Shown here in pieces: positions 50,890 through 62,269 of a stretch of 64,000 nucleotides of DNA; within the stretch, counting starts at the first letter, position 1, and the number at the start of each line of letters is the position of its first letter. The position numbers and the translations under genes were made by a program. Under the pieces are notes generated by a model. The model saw only the letters and a program-made list of their open reading frames with translations. It was not told the origin of the DNA and ran no database searches. This DNA comes from Epiperipatus broadwayi (taxonomy: Eukaryota; Onychophora; Udeonychophora; Euonychophora; Peripatidae). The DNA lies in assembly GCA_028023455.1 (NCBI GenBank), contig JAQFVV010006203.1:10634876-10698875 (forward strand), written 5' to 3'.

Positions 50890-50897
50890 ACTTCCAT
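50890..50897 (-). CDS. CRCP: CRCP exon 1, coding part (M-E-V start)
   Basis: Eight coding bases, ATGGAAGT, are followed by the donor GTATGT. Joined to exon 2 they give M-E-V-L-D-S-S-S-V-M-L-S-N-Y-E, 15 residues, the same length and ends as the human N-terminus (MEV...LSNYE). The phase (2) fits exon 2 exactly. The 5' UTR and transcription start cannot be placed. A TATATAAA string lies only about 10-20 nt upstream of the ATG, too close to be this gene's TATA box if the ATG is used. So short an exon rests on the match to the family start and on phase. Confidence 0.75.
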
Positions 50898-51476
50898 GTC
50901 CTTTCACTTTATATACGCTAAAATTTAGATAGTTATAAAATTATGATTTCCAAGAAGAACACATTAACAGATATAAAATAAAATAACGTTTAACAAACAT
51001 TTAATAACACATGTTATTACGAACACGTTTTTTACAAAGTCGTAAAAATAATGTACTGCAGCGGTCTCATGCGAGAAAATTTATAATCTATTAAACAATT
51101 TTTGGAAAATTTGTAAAATTATATTTCTATAATCAAATATTAAAAATAAATTTAATAAAACAATTTTCTTGTATATACACTTTTTTTTATATTTCTAATT
51201 AAAAATTATTGTCATAATTTATAATGAATATTAACTATCTGTTATAAATATTGGTGATAAATATGTGAAGAATCAAAATAAGTTCAATATATTTTTATTA
51301 CAAATTGACTTGGTTTGTATGCAATAAGATTTAAAAATATAAGATTCTGTGAATAATTCTGCTTACAGACTTATCAGAAATGCATTATGTCAGCTTAAAT
51401 TAAAAGTATTGAAGATTTATATAAAAAAAGAAAAATCCCACCTTTTAAAAAAAGGTCTTCAAAAACAATTATAATC
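50898..51476. promoter_or_regulatory. Interval upstream of CRCP, likely promoter and neighbour's 3' UTR
   Basis: A 579-bp gap between the CRCP start codon and the putative last exon of the next minus-strand gene. AATAAA on the minus strand at 51,294-51,299 could end that gene's transcript. A slightly GC-richer patch (ACTGCAGCGGTCTCATGCGA near 51,056-51,075) could belong to the CRCP promoter. Inference from position only. Confidence 0.35.
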
Positions 51477-51545
51477 CTAATGTTCTCTTAGAGACTTCTC
51501 TATTGCATCCAAAGACAATGAAATCAGTTTTATCTCATTTTTTAC
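51477..51545 (-). CDS. Putative last exon of an unidentified gene
   Basis: The acceptor ATTTCAG is followed by GTAAAAAATGAG and reads VKNEIKLISLSLDAIEKSLR, then EH and TAG. The amphipathic, helix-like composition and clean acceptor suggest a real terminal exon, with an AATAAA about 180 bp downstream. The protein family is not recognised and earlier exons are not firmly placed, so this could still be chance. Confidence 0.35.
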   Translation of the reverse strand, partial: VKNEIKLISLSLDAIEKSLREH

Positions 51546-51872
51546 CTGAAATTTGTATAATATAAAGAATTTTAGAATACTTTTATATACCAGTTAGTTA
51601 CTCCAGTTACTGCATGATTATATTTGCCTACTATAGACATGTTCTATTTAGCTCTACGACATAAAATGTATATTCAATCTGCCTTAAGATAATGGTAAAA
51701 AATATTGCTTTTGTGAGCACTTTATTTAATTTAAAACAATATGTCAGAAGTTCTACATTGTATAAGCACTGTCTTACTTCCTATAGATGATACAAAGCTC
51801 AGTTGCAACCTCCAGCCCAAAGCTCCAGCAAGTATTACAGATCATTTAAAGTATTATAAAGAATATATAGAG

Positions 51873-51945
51873 GTAAAACTCTCCATATAATGGCACCACT
51901 CAGTGCAAGCCATAGTAATCAATGGATGCAAGAAGGTTTGTGTAA
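51873..51945 (-). repeat. Hammerhead-element fragment
   Basis: AAAACTCTCCATA, GGCACCACT, then AGTAATCAATGGATGCAAGA match the unit at 25.0 kb in order. TCATATGATGTTC follows at 51,964. No ribozyme core. Confidence 0.65.
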
Positions 51946-51979
51946 GCATAAAGAAAGGTGGTCATATGATGTTCTAAAG

Positions 51980-52950
51980 AATATTCATTATATAGTAAGA
52001 ATATGAATAAGAGTTTACCTCTATTTTGAAAATCGTTTTAGCAAATTTTTAGACCGAAAGAGCATCATGATATAGAGACTAGAACATTTGTTTTGGTGAA
52101 AGTTATGCTAAAGGTCTTTTTTAAAAAAAAATAGTTAGCCTTTCATTCATTTAGTTATTAGTTTGTAAAAGAATATATCATTACTAAAATTTAAATATTT
52201 CAAGTTAACTTTATCAGATTAGTATTGATGCACTAAATGTAGAATTAAGAGTATGATTGTAATATGATATAGCTTTCACCAATCATAGTTATGAATTGTC
52301 ATATTTCTACAAGCACTGAAAAAACAGTTTACTTTTTAATTTTTATCTAAAGATGCACTCAGGTTGACTATTGTAAAAATTGATTCCAATTTGGAAATTA
52401 AATATAATTTTGTTTCAGTGATATTTTTCTGAGATTACACTTTCTAGTAATGTGACTGATTACTGAAAACATAGAATGTAATACAAAATAACTACTATCA
52501 GTAATATGATCACTGTGATCCTACTTTGAAGATATTAGAATTATTATTTGTGTTATAAGAGACATCAATACCTTTACCTGGATGTTATGAATATTTCCCC
52601 ACTTCTCTTTTACTTATAAGATTACAGATCAGTGAATGCTTGTACTGTTTAAGACAAATGGCATTTTTTAGTTGCCTTGGAAAGTCATTTCTCATACAAG
52701 ATTTCAAAATTGCCAAACTGGTATTTTATGGTCAATTATGTTTCTGCTTTGACAAATTTAATTGTATATTGAGAAGTTAAAAGTTCATGAAAGATAAAAA
52801 ATTCTGAAGTTCATTCTGTTCACCTTTTTAACAGGTTTGAAAAAAATAATCATTAATGTGCCACTAGATGGATATCTATCTCTTTTCTTAATAAAACCAG
52901 GATATTACATTACTTATTTAAATCTATTGATTTAATTATATTTTCAATAT
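51980..52950. other. No gene seen
   Basis: AT-rich DNA. A weak exon-like candidate at about 52,580-52,650 on the minus strand was rejected. Nothing else recognised. Confidence 0.5.
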
Positions 52951-52957
52951 GCTTTAA

Positions 52958-53610
52958 GGATATTTTGAGCTCAGATTCTCACACGACCCTCAACTCTCCA
53001 CACTATCTCATACTATTGATACACTTGACCACATATGTCTAAAAGATAAATAATTACCAATATAGGTATTTCGTGCTAAATCAGCACTCGTCAGTTGGTC
53101 CAGATTATCCTATCTACACATATATACAATAAGTGCTCAGATTTATATTAAGGTAGCCAATCTTCATACTTTAATGGACAGACTTCAATTCACTCCACCC
53201 TTCAACTCTTCCCATCCATTCTATTAAAAATCTGATGATGGAATGCTCAAAGACCACATTGATGTGGACATTATCATCACAGCCACTTATGGTCAACCTG
53301 GGTGTGACATGAATGTCAGCATGGGTGTGGGTTTTGAGTGTTCTGTCATCAGAATTTTCAATAAGATGGATGGCTGAAGAGTTGGATGGTGGAGTGGATT
53401 GAAGCCTGTCCATTAAAGTTTGAAGACTGGCTATCTTAATATAAATCTGAGCACTTATTGTATATATGTGTCGATAAGATAATCTGGACCAACTGACGAG
53501 TGCTGGTTTAACACAAAATACATATATTGGTGATTATTTATCTTTCAGCCATATATGTGGTCAAGGGTATCAGTGGTATGAGATAGTGTGTAGTGTTGTT
53601 GTATGTACAA
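52958..53610. mobile_element. Foldback element B (arms about 300 bp)
   Basis: The left arm (TGAGCTCAGATTCTCA, CAGCACTCGTCAGTTGGTCC, AAAATCTGATGATGGAATGC) pairs with the right arm (TCAGAATTTTCAATAAGATGG, GGACCAACTGACGAGTGCTG, ATGAGATAGTGTGTAG). The right tip beyond about 53,595 is lost. An open frame at 53,171-53,413 is an artefact of the inverted repeat. Confidence 0.8.
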
Positions 53611-53823
53611 GTATATATAGGCTGTATGTTAGATATTAAATATGCTTTTAAGTAATTAATTTGCTCTAAAATTATGAAATTTTCCTATTTGGAAATGTTT
53701 ATTTAGTCTCAGACACAATTTACATACAAGAGGCTTGTTGATGCATTAATTAAGTAATACTATCAAGACTGCATGTACTGTTGTTAAATGAATTTACACA
53801 TAAATATAAATACATAAGTTTTT

Positions 53824-53880
53824 TAGATAGTTAGATAGATAAATAGATTAGATAATATAGATGATAGTTAAGTAAACAGT
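53824..53880. repeat. TAGA-type microsatellite
   Basis: Imperfect TAGATAGATAGATAAATAGAT run. Confidence 0.7.
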
Positions 53881-54299
53881 TGGTGGGTAAATGAAGGTCA
53901 TGGATAGATAACTTAATTAGAAAACTAAGTAATTAACTATGTAGACAAATAAAAAGAAAATGACAAAAACAGATAAATAAGTTAATGATAGGTCATTGTA
54001 TGTGACTAGAAATAGTCTTGAGATATCAACAACACAGTTTACACATTGATATTTAATCTTCTTAAATATGGCATTAATCTTGAGGTGTTTTTTTTCATTG
54101 AAGATTGTAAAGTCTGGATAGAGAAGACCTCTGATCATGGCATCAATGATTAATTATTTATATATTCTTTGAAAGATATATAGTTTAATAAGTTAACATG
54201 ATAAAATTATCGTGGATCATGATAGTCTATCAGTGATACAATACACTGGATAAACTCTTAGTTTTGGAGCTATAATGGTTTTTCATCTTGTCATAACCA

Positions 54300-55080
54300 T
54301 CAATCAGACCCTCATTAAATGGGATACAGTTCAGGTAGTCTATGGAATTACTAATCTATTAATCTGATAAAATCATCTCTGTCTAAGAAGTAATTAGAAG
54401 CAGTGCCCTATTAATAACATAAAAAAAATAGTATCTTGATTCAATTTAAACAAAAGCCATTAGCTATTGAAATACTGACTATTGCTTTTCTTCAGTATTT
54501 TTGGGTTGGAATTATGAACTAAGTCTAATTCACATATTTATGACGTGTCTGAGTTCATGATCAAATTCACCTCTCTTAAAATTCAATTGGAAACTTGGAA
54601 AGATCCTTGGAGTAAACATGATATACATTCTTTTTTATCAATGACTTTAATAGGTTAACAGTCAATGTTTCAATAAAGCGGGAAGTTATAGTCTGAGGTC
54701 AAGAACAATATTAGCATATCATATGTTGAATACAGGATAAGACACCATTTACATTGTCCTAATACAGAGATTGAATCAAAGGTAGATTGTGGAAGATTAA
54801 ACTATTGCTTTTTTGCAAGAATTACTTATCTGTTGAAATTGGACAGCAAGTTTGTTCTGCTCAACTCATTCTTAAAATAGATGGGGAGGATAGATGACAT
54901 GAATGTTTTATGGTATAAATTTTTTGCCATGAGCTTGGAAAAGAATTATTCAATTTGTCAACCTATTTAGGATGTCATCTGTCAATTTTCTTGCATTATA
55001 ACAGATGAGAACACTTAAGCAATAACAGAAGTGTTAAGGTACATTTCTGACTGCTGAAGGTAAATTTAGACTAGTATCAT
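54300..55080 (+). pseudogene. Possible decayed ORF, unidentified
   Basis: Less AT-rich than the flanks. One plus-strand frame gives coherent fragments between stops, such as KNYLSVEIGQQVCSAQLILK and ELGKELFNLSTYLGCHLSIF. No family recognised. Most likely an old transposon coding region. Confidence 0.25.
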
Positions 55081-55893
55081 AGAACCAAAAAAAAAGCTTT
55101 TTAACTTATTAGTAATATAATATGTTTGTATAGTAATAAGGGGAGAAATCTAAATATATCTTCAGAGAGAATAAAGATATTCTGGTTCTGAATTAAATAT
55201 TATTTACAAATAGCAATCTATCTTTAATCATTAATGTATGAGAAAGCATATTTTTGTCCACTGAAAGCTAATTAAGACTAATTTATTCTTTTATATAATT
55301 TATAAAGAGGGTGTATGATTTACAACAGTAAGTTATTCATTTGATCTTCAACAATTAGAAACAAAAATAAGTTGAAAAATTGGACAGAATAGGTTATTGT
55401 ATAATTTCTGCCCATATGACTATTTTAAAGAATATCCATGTCAAATTGAAAGATTGTAGTCCAAAGATGAAGACTAATAGTGACACATACTAAATCAATA
55501 ACATTTAAACACTATTCATTTAAATACTATTTCATGAAAAAAATCTGCACACTATTCCACTTCTGCTAAGTTTTAATAGTTTGAATAATTGTTTGGTGGT
55601 AGGTAATAATGCTCATTTATCCCTATCTAATGTTTGCTCTAGTTTATAAAAGTAACATAGTGTAATAGTGTACGTAAGATTTGTTTCTTGAAAAGTATTG
55701 TATAAATTGAAGTCATGTAATGTTTTGTTGTTATTGTTTATTTTATTTAAGCACCAATTAATGTGTAATTTAAAGTACAAAATCTCTTTTGATGCAAAAT
55801 GATATTGTCTTTAAACTAATTAAAACCAATTTTAAAATTATTTTTTTAGCAAAAAGTTTTAGAATTGTGAACTTTAATATATTATGTAATTAA

Positions 55894-55895
<2 letters not shown>

Positions 55896-55929
<34 letters not shown>
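55896..55929. repeat. (ATT)n microsatellite
   Basis: About 11 uninterrupted TTA/ATT units. Confidence 0.9.
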
Positions 55930-56389
55930 TATTAAGGAATATAATAATTACATTTATTTTATAGTTAGGGATTTTGTCAGGTAAATTTTTTATTTAAATT
56001 TTTGCTTGATTACATATTATTTAGTCTTGAACAGTATTTTAATTATGAATCTTGTTTATTTGACTTTCTCATTACAGTCTGCATTTTTGTAAAAAATTAT
56101 CTGAGATATAGAATGATCTTTGCATCTATTTGTATGTTAATAAGCTATTACACGCTAAATTAAATAATTTATTACGCAGTGGATGAGTAATGTAAACATA
56201 AGCTTTTTTTTTTATATAATTTCAAGATATTTGTACGTTTTAAATTAATAAAGTGACTGATCATATTATTAATAATAATGAGACTTATTTTCTATAGATA
56301 ACACATAACTTAATTTAAAAAAGTAATTTGAGAAAGCCTATAAAGTATCCTGATGAGAATTTGATTGCTTTAAAGTGGTTTAATAAGAA

Positions 56390-57720
56390 ATCAAGTCTGA
56401 TATTAAAAAAGCTAAATCACGTTATTACATGGAATTCTTTTGTAGTAAAAATATTTCTCTGAAATGGAAAACAATCAACTCTTTGATTAAAAAATCCTTT
56501 AATTAAATTAATTTCATTAAAAATAATAATAATAATAAATTAGAAGTATAAGGCAATGAAAAATATGTTGCTGATATTTATAACAATTTCTTTACGTATA
56601 TGCCACATGTAGAGCCTTCGATTAGTAATTTGGCTTTTGAATCTATTTCTGATTCTTTCTTTCATTCAGATGTTTCTGATATTTAGTTATCACACTTGAT
56701 TGATTGTTTTAAAAATGTTCATTTCTTCCTGGTTAGATAATTTATCTTCAAAAATTCTTAAAGATATTAAGTTTATTTTTATACTGGATTTAGTTTACTT
56801 ACTTAATCTTTCTTTATCTTCTGTTATTTTTCCTGAATGTTTGAGAGTTGATGTATTATGCCCATTTTTAAAAAGGGTAATACATTAATTATTATTAATT
56901 ACAAGACTAGTTAAAAATAGGATAATGTCATTCTTGAATATGCATAAAGTGATTTCTGAACATCAATTTTATTTTGAAGTTGGAAAGAATACTTTGGACT
57001 TACTTAGAGTCATATACATATTTAACATTTCCTTTGGATAATGGTCTTAAGAGTGTAGTTTTGTATTTAAGTTTATCTAAAACATTTAACTTTATTCATC
57101 ACACAATTCTACATTTTTTATATTCATTTGCTACGATCATCTTGCTTCATGAGCAAAAAGCTAGCAATCAAAATTCACTGTATTATTAATGATTTTAAAT
57201 GGTTAAATCATAGAGATCTACAGAGAATTGTACTTGATCCTAAATCATTTTTGATTTAAGTAAATGATATTTTTGTTTTGCCTTTGGACTCAGTGGTTTA
57301 TAGTTTTTCTGGTGATATTGTTCTCTCTTGTGATGCTGTTGAATAAGATCTTCTTAAACAGACATTTAATAAGAATTTGCTTTAATTAGTAACTGGCTTA
57401 TCCTAAACTATGTAACAGATAATTGTAATTGAATAAGAAGTATTCTTTTTTTTTTCTACAAATTCTCTTCATGTTCATTTTATAACTTCATCGTAATAGA
57501 TATAAGGTTCATGATAGCATTATATAATCTTATGGTAATATCGTGTTTGTTGATAAATATTATTTGGGAATATTTATTGATTCTAGATTATTCTGGTCAA
57601 ATCATATTGCTTATCTATTTTCTCATTGATACCAGATTAATTATTTGTTTTATTATCTAGTGAAATTTTCGCCTAGATCACTCTTGTTGGCTATGTTGCT
57701 TGTTGTCAATATATATTGTA
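56390..57720 (+). pseudogene. CR1/jockey-type LINE reverse transcriptase, broken
   Basis: Frames in order: VADIYNNFFTYMPHVEP (C-terminal to the endonuclease), SSWLDNLSSKILKDIKFIF, LYLSLSKTFNFIHHTIL (degenerate DLSKAFDxIxH palm block, near 57,064), VNDIFVLPLDSVVYSF then SGDIVLS in place of FADDTxL, and KYYLGIFIDSRLFWSNH (YLG block, near 57,555). Typical of CR1/Rex/jockey-like LINEs. The catalytic Asp pair is lost and many stops are present. Confidence 0.75.
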
Positions 57721-58928
57721 TTATAAATAGTCAAAATAAAAGTCATAGATCAATCCATAGATCACATGACCCTATCTCTTAAGCTTGTATTTGGCGTGAT
57801 CATACTGTTTACACACTATTCTTATAGGTACTTTGCAAAATTGTATTGTGTATATTATTTTGGTCAACTCAGATTGACTTTTATGCGAAATGTTTATGAC
57901 AATTCTTGTATATTGACTGTTGTTAAGCTTTATAAATATAGAATGATTATTGATATATATATAATCATTCCTTTTACATCATAGATTTTATTGTTAATAC
58001 TTATTTGACCAAAAACTTTTAGTTGGCATTACAATGCTCTCAGATCATTGAATTTTTTTGTTGCTGTTTATTCATTAGATATTGCTGTATTTCATTTCCT
58101 CCATTTAAAAAAGGTGTGACTTGTTTATTGTATTGGATGAGCTATTTTATTATTATTATATTAAAGTTTGAACATTTTTTCAATATATGCTTTGACCATG
58201 AGTAATTTATATTTATTCTTAGAATTTGATAGCTATTTCTTATATTTAAAAAAAAAAATGTTTGCAATTTTGTTTTTTGTATTGCATGTTATTATTTTAA
58301 TTTATTATTGTTCGTCTTGTTTTTTGTATTGATCTTTGTAAATTTATTCATTATATGTTTTGAATACGATTAATGTATACTTAGTCTTGGAATTTGATAG
58401 ATATTTCCTGTATGTATAAAAAATGTTTGCAGTTTTTATTGTCGTTTTCATGTAGCTATTTTTTATTTATTATTGTGATTTTGTGTGTGTGTGTGCGCGC
58501 GCGCTCGATAAATTTTGTAAATTTATTTGCTGTATGTTTTGCACATATTCAATATATGTATATATTTTTTGTAGTTAATCTGAAATTTAAAATCTATATA
58601 AATAATTTACTGTACATTTCTATTTTTGTTTGGAGTTATTTTATTTTTTATATACTATGTAATTAATAAATATATGAATATTATTATTGTAAGATGTTCG
58701 ACCATTTTTCATTCCAGAAAATCTGAATTTGTAAACTTTTTTTATTATATTGAGAGATATAAAATAAATGCAGTATAGATCCATAAAGATTTCTGTATTT
58801 TATTATCTAGCAATGGATCTTTTCACTATTATATTAAAGTAATAATAAAAAAAAACTTAAAATTAGAGGTATTATTCTAAATCATGATAGGCAATTTTCT
58901 AACTTTATAAAGCAACATTTTTTTTTAC
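57721..58928. other. No gene seen, T-rich DNA
   Basis: Two diverged copies of a sequence around ATTTGATAGATATTTCTTATAT (58,225 and 58,390), with TTTGTATTG-type words, suggest an old tandem duplication. A GT/GC run is at 58,482-58,505. The open frame at 58,394-58,666 is low-complexity. Confidence 0.4.
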
Positions 58929-59015
58929 TTTTGGGCCACCTATTTGGAAATATGGATTTGATGACGCAAGTTCCAGGTGGAGTAGTCTCAAATTCAATTA
59001 ATCTGCGTACATTTT
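58929..59015 (-). CDS. Putative internal exon of an unidentified gene
   Basis: The acceptor TAACTTTATTTAG precedes an 87-nt stretch reading NVRRLIEFETTPPGTCVIKS and then IFPNRWPK, ending at the donor GTAAAA. The composition (R, P, C, W) is unusual for this AT-rich DNA and suggests selection. It could belong to the same gene as the exon at 51,477-51,545. No family recognised. A weak alternative donor (GTGGCC) exists. Alternatively a transposon remnant. Confidence 0.3.
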
Positions 59016-59535
59016 CTAAATAAAGTTAAATAATCATAATCTATCTATATCTGGTAGAAGAAAGATTGCATCTTAAATTCTTATATAAACTTGTCATTCA
59101 GAAAATTATTTTAATAAAAAAAAAATCTCAAATATTACTATTAATAATTGTTTATATAAATGCACACATCTCTAATTGTTTATCACTCTGACAACATTAC
59201 AATTTTCTCCTTTGTTTCATTGGCTTAATATTTATAATCAAGATTTTACTAATACTATATGTTTGAATTATATTTTTAAAAATTGTTAATAATATTGCAA
59301 GAAGATATGGCATATAAATATATACATAATTTAATATATTAAATTCTAATATTCTCATGCATAAATGATGAATTCATGGTATTATTTCCAGGAATTTCCA
59401 TATAATAAAAATATAATAGCTAAGTAGCTGACATTTCAGTACAATAACAACTACTTTCCTCAGAGCTTCTTTTTTCTCAAATCATAAAAATGTGTATATA
59501 TTTAAATTATTTTTTTGCTTTGGTTTAATATATAT

Positions 59536-59662
59536 ATATCCTTGCTTGTTGATATTATTTTATATTAATTACAATTAAAAAAACCACTATATGGAGAGTG
59601 TTGTTTTGTTTTGAATTGTTTAATATCCTTGCTTGTTGATATTATTTTATATTAATTACAAT
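59536..59662. mobile_element. 47-bp hammerhead-element fragment in a 40-bp duplication
   Basis: Forty bases starting ATATCCTTGCTTGTTGAT occur at 59,536-59,575 and again at 59,623-59,662. Between them lies a 47-bp piece, CACTATATGGAGAGTGTTGT and TTTGTTTTGAATTGTTTA, which matches the 19.95-kb element copy (with one G added). Confidence 0.75.
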
Positions 59663-59749
59663 GTAATTTTGTAATTGGTTTAATGCTGTAGTTTTGTATG
59701 ATAATAAATTATTATCATCACCATAAACATTATTATCATTATTATTGGT

Positions 59750-60960
59750 TGCTTTGACTCCCAAGTTTTCTTAGACAAATTATAATGCTCTCAGTAAATA
59801 TTTTGTAAAGAAGTGATAAAAACTGATTGTTCTGTAGTTTCTAATATCTTTTTTCAAGATCACTTAGATATTTGGTGAGTAGTTTTATCAACTTTATCTA
59901 TTTCTTTGCCAGATTTTTTAAGATATTATTAATATATTCTCATTCTCTGGAGATTTTTCTTTCTTTGTAAATTTAATTACACATTCATTCTTCATTGTAA
60001 TATGACATTACAAAGAGATTGTTTTATTAGGATCTATATTAATCCTTTTTTCTTTTTATTTTAGAGTTTTTAAAATCTTCCATGAAGCTGTCTTACTTTT
60101 AAGTAATAGTGTTGTCTTTTCTTTTTATTTATTAAAGCATTATTAATTTCAATGCCCATACATTGTATCATACTTTTGAGACTTTTGTTCTCTTATATAG
60201 CTTTTTTTGCTACTTCACAGTTATATTTCCTTACATCATTAATAATTTTCATATTGTTTCACAATATTCCCAGCATTCAATTCTTTTCAAAATAGTTTAT
60301 ATTTTCTTTTCTTTATTCAATATCTTGTTTAATTGAAAGAGCACTGATTAATTTTTGCTCTGCTTATTTGAGGAGCAGTTCTTTATACAATCCCAAATAT
60401 CGTTTATTGAACTCATACAAGTCTGAATCATTATTAAAATCTGTTATATTTTAAAGCAATTTGAAAGGTTTAAAATCATTGGAGTATTTTGAAAAATATC
60501 ATTTTCTCATCTATTATTAATATTAATATCACACCTACCTTCTTCTAATTATTTGGTATATTTTTATCATTTTGATATTTTATATGACAGCAATTTTTTT
60601 ATTTACTTCTTTCAAGATATCAATTATAATTCTTTCATTCTCTGGAAGTATTTATTTTTTCATAAAAAAATATTATTAAAGTCTTTCTCTATTAACTTTT
60701 ATTTCTCTAGTTTTGCATAAACACATATCCTACATTTCATTAATCGATAATGATATATACTTTCTGTTAGACAAAATATAATTAAACTTTGCTCATCATT
60801 TATTTGGTTTCCATGTCCATTTTACTTGTGATTTTTTTCAAATCTTAACATCTAAATCCCCATTCCTTGCAAATTTCACAAATTTTTATTATTTGACTTT
60901 GTTCACCTCTGTCTTAGTATCAACATTTATTTACAACATTTATATCACTCTATAATTTTT
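59750..60960 (-). pseudogene. RTE-type LINE, heavily decayed
   Basis: Minus-strand fragments: KFNYILSNRKYISLSINEM (endonuclease IDYILTNRK region, near 60.75 kb), NECVIKFTKKEKSPENENI (KxAPGxDGI block) and ILKKDIRNYRTISFYHFFTK (RNYRPISLLS block, near 59.85 kb). Same order as the other RTE copies. Confidence 0.65.
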
Positions 60961-61170
60961 CACTTATTTTCATGACAACTGTTTGATCTAATCAAAAGCA
61001 TTTTGTATATCTTTATTGGAATGAGAATTTGTTGGGTATAAACTTAAAAAATATATCCAGGTTTTATCCAATAACAATTGTTAAGCAATGGGAAAAATGC
61101 TGATGTATAAATAAAAAATTTTTATATGTAAAAAAATGTTATAACATATATTAAATATATATAATTAAAC

Positions 61171-61575
61171 GGGATTTGAACCCAGACTTTCAATCTTCCT
61201 TCGGTCATCCACTCCATCTCATATAACTAAAACACATGTCCACATATTTGCATAAAAGATAAATAATCTCCAATATACAAATGTTGTGCTGAACTAGCAT
61301 TTATTAGTTGGTCCAGATCATCATCTACTACACATATATATAATCAATGTCCAGTTTATATTAAGATAGCAAATCACCAAACTTTAATGGACAGGCTTCA
61401 ATCCTCTCTACTCTCCAATTCTTAAGCCATCCATATCATTGAAAATCTGATGATGGCATGTTCAAAGCTCTTATTTGCCAAATTTTATTCTGTCATACCC
61501 ATGTTGCCCATGAGTCAATCTGACTCCTCAAATGTAGGACCTTAAGCCCATTTAAATACACAGAAGAGGGATGGG
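61171..61575. mobile_element. Foldback element D, one arm plus loop
   Basis: Starts GGGATTTGAACCCAGACTTTC and follows the family left arm through GAAAATCTGATGATGGCATG and CCCATGTTGCCCATGAGTCA into the loop (TGTAGGACCTTA). The right arm is missing. Confidence 0.8.
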
Positions 61576-61639
61576 CATGGTGGGAAAAATACAGACTGAA
61601 TACATCTAGCTTAAATTATAAATATTATATATGTATAAT

Positions 61640-62010
61640 TGAACCAGGTCCACTAAAGCTGCACGTTTATTGCTATTTTTAAATTTTTGTAACTAACTTT
61701 TGGAAACTTTGTGACTGCAGTGATGAACCGACCTTTAAAGTAGAGAGGAGAATACCATTGATAGCATACCATAATTATATCCATGGTCAGATTAGGTTAT
61801 ACAGAACATAATATGATGACATTTCCTGACCGTGGCCCACCTCAACTGCTAGAACAAACCCTTACCATTCAAAGCATTTCATTTGTTTTGAGGATCAAAC
61901 TCAGGTGCCAGCCAACAATATGTTATATAGTCGGCATGCTTTGGATGATAGTCATGCAGTCGAGCACTTGAAATATCCCAAGCTAGTCATACTCTTAACT
62001 AGGGTCCAGC
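61640..62010 (-). repeat. Possible tRNA-like SINE, GC-richer
   Basis: Minus strand GGCACCTGAGTTTGATCCTC resembles a B box, and about 45-60 bases upstream lie GTGCTCGACTGCATGACTAT-type words. Family not recognised. The open frame 61,783-61,971 is probably incidental. Confidence 0.3.
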
Positions 62011-62269
62011 ACATTTAATTAACACATATGAACATTTATCTTTTTAAATAAATGATGATGCAGTGACAAGAGAGAGAGAGAATAGATCAACTAATACTTA
62101 AGCAAATATTAATGTTTATTCAAGCACACATATATAATATAATATAACAATCTAATATTTTACATAAAGAAATATAAATAATTAATCAGGTTAATTTTAT
62201 AATAGTCCTTCATTAATTAAAGTTCATTTCATTTAAAAATGAAGTGTCTATAGACAGTGATCAAAATAT

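Larger units (their letters stand above)
1..50897 (-). other. CRCP: CRCP gene body, exons 1-5 (3' end outside window)
   Basis: CRCP (POLR3I/RPC9) pairs with RPC8 to form the stalk of RNA polymerase III in the nucleus. The animal protein was also described as a component of the CGRP receptor. Five exons of 8, 37, 93, 95 and 58 nt on the minus strand join into 97 uninterrupted codons. They align by eye with human CRCP over its N-terminal two thirds, including the MEV start, LSNYE, TPC, LTK and EKLQLLN blocks. Introns 1-5 have phases 2, 0, 0, 2 and 0, and the four complete ones measure about 5.4, 12.1, 16.0 and 11.6 kb. All borders are GT-AG. The last block, which begins MVEESEERL in human, was not found in the left 5.5 kb and is probably beyond the window. 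Intact frame and splice sites argue for a working gene. The long introns are filled with transposons. Confidence 0.92.

Noticed and set aside
50909-50917. TATATAAA upstream of CRCP ATG as a TATA box
   Set aside because: It is only 10-20 nt from the ATG, so transcription directed by it would start inside or after the coding start.
51780-51860. GC-richer segment with LAGALGWRLQLSFVSS-type frame on the minus strand
   Set aside because: No convincing splice acceptor, and it adjoins a repeat fragment; too weak to call an exon.
52580-52650. Exon-like stretch on the minus strand with AACAG acceptor and CAG/GTAAAG donor
   Set aside because: All three frames contain a stop inside the exon unless a poorer acceptor is used.
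53171-53413. 80-codon open frame on the minus strand
   Set aside because: It spans the inverted arms of foldback element B and repeats itself as a palindrome; not a protein gene.
58394-58666. 90-codon plus-strand open frame
   Set aside because: Composition driven by T-rich, GT-repeat DNA; no motif.
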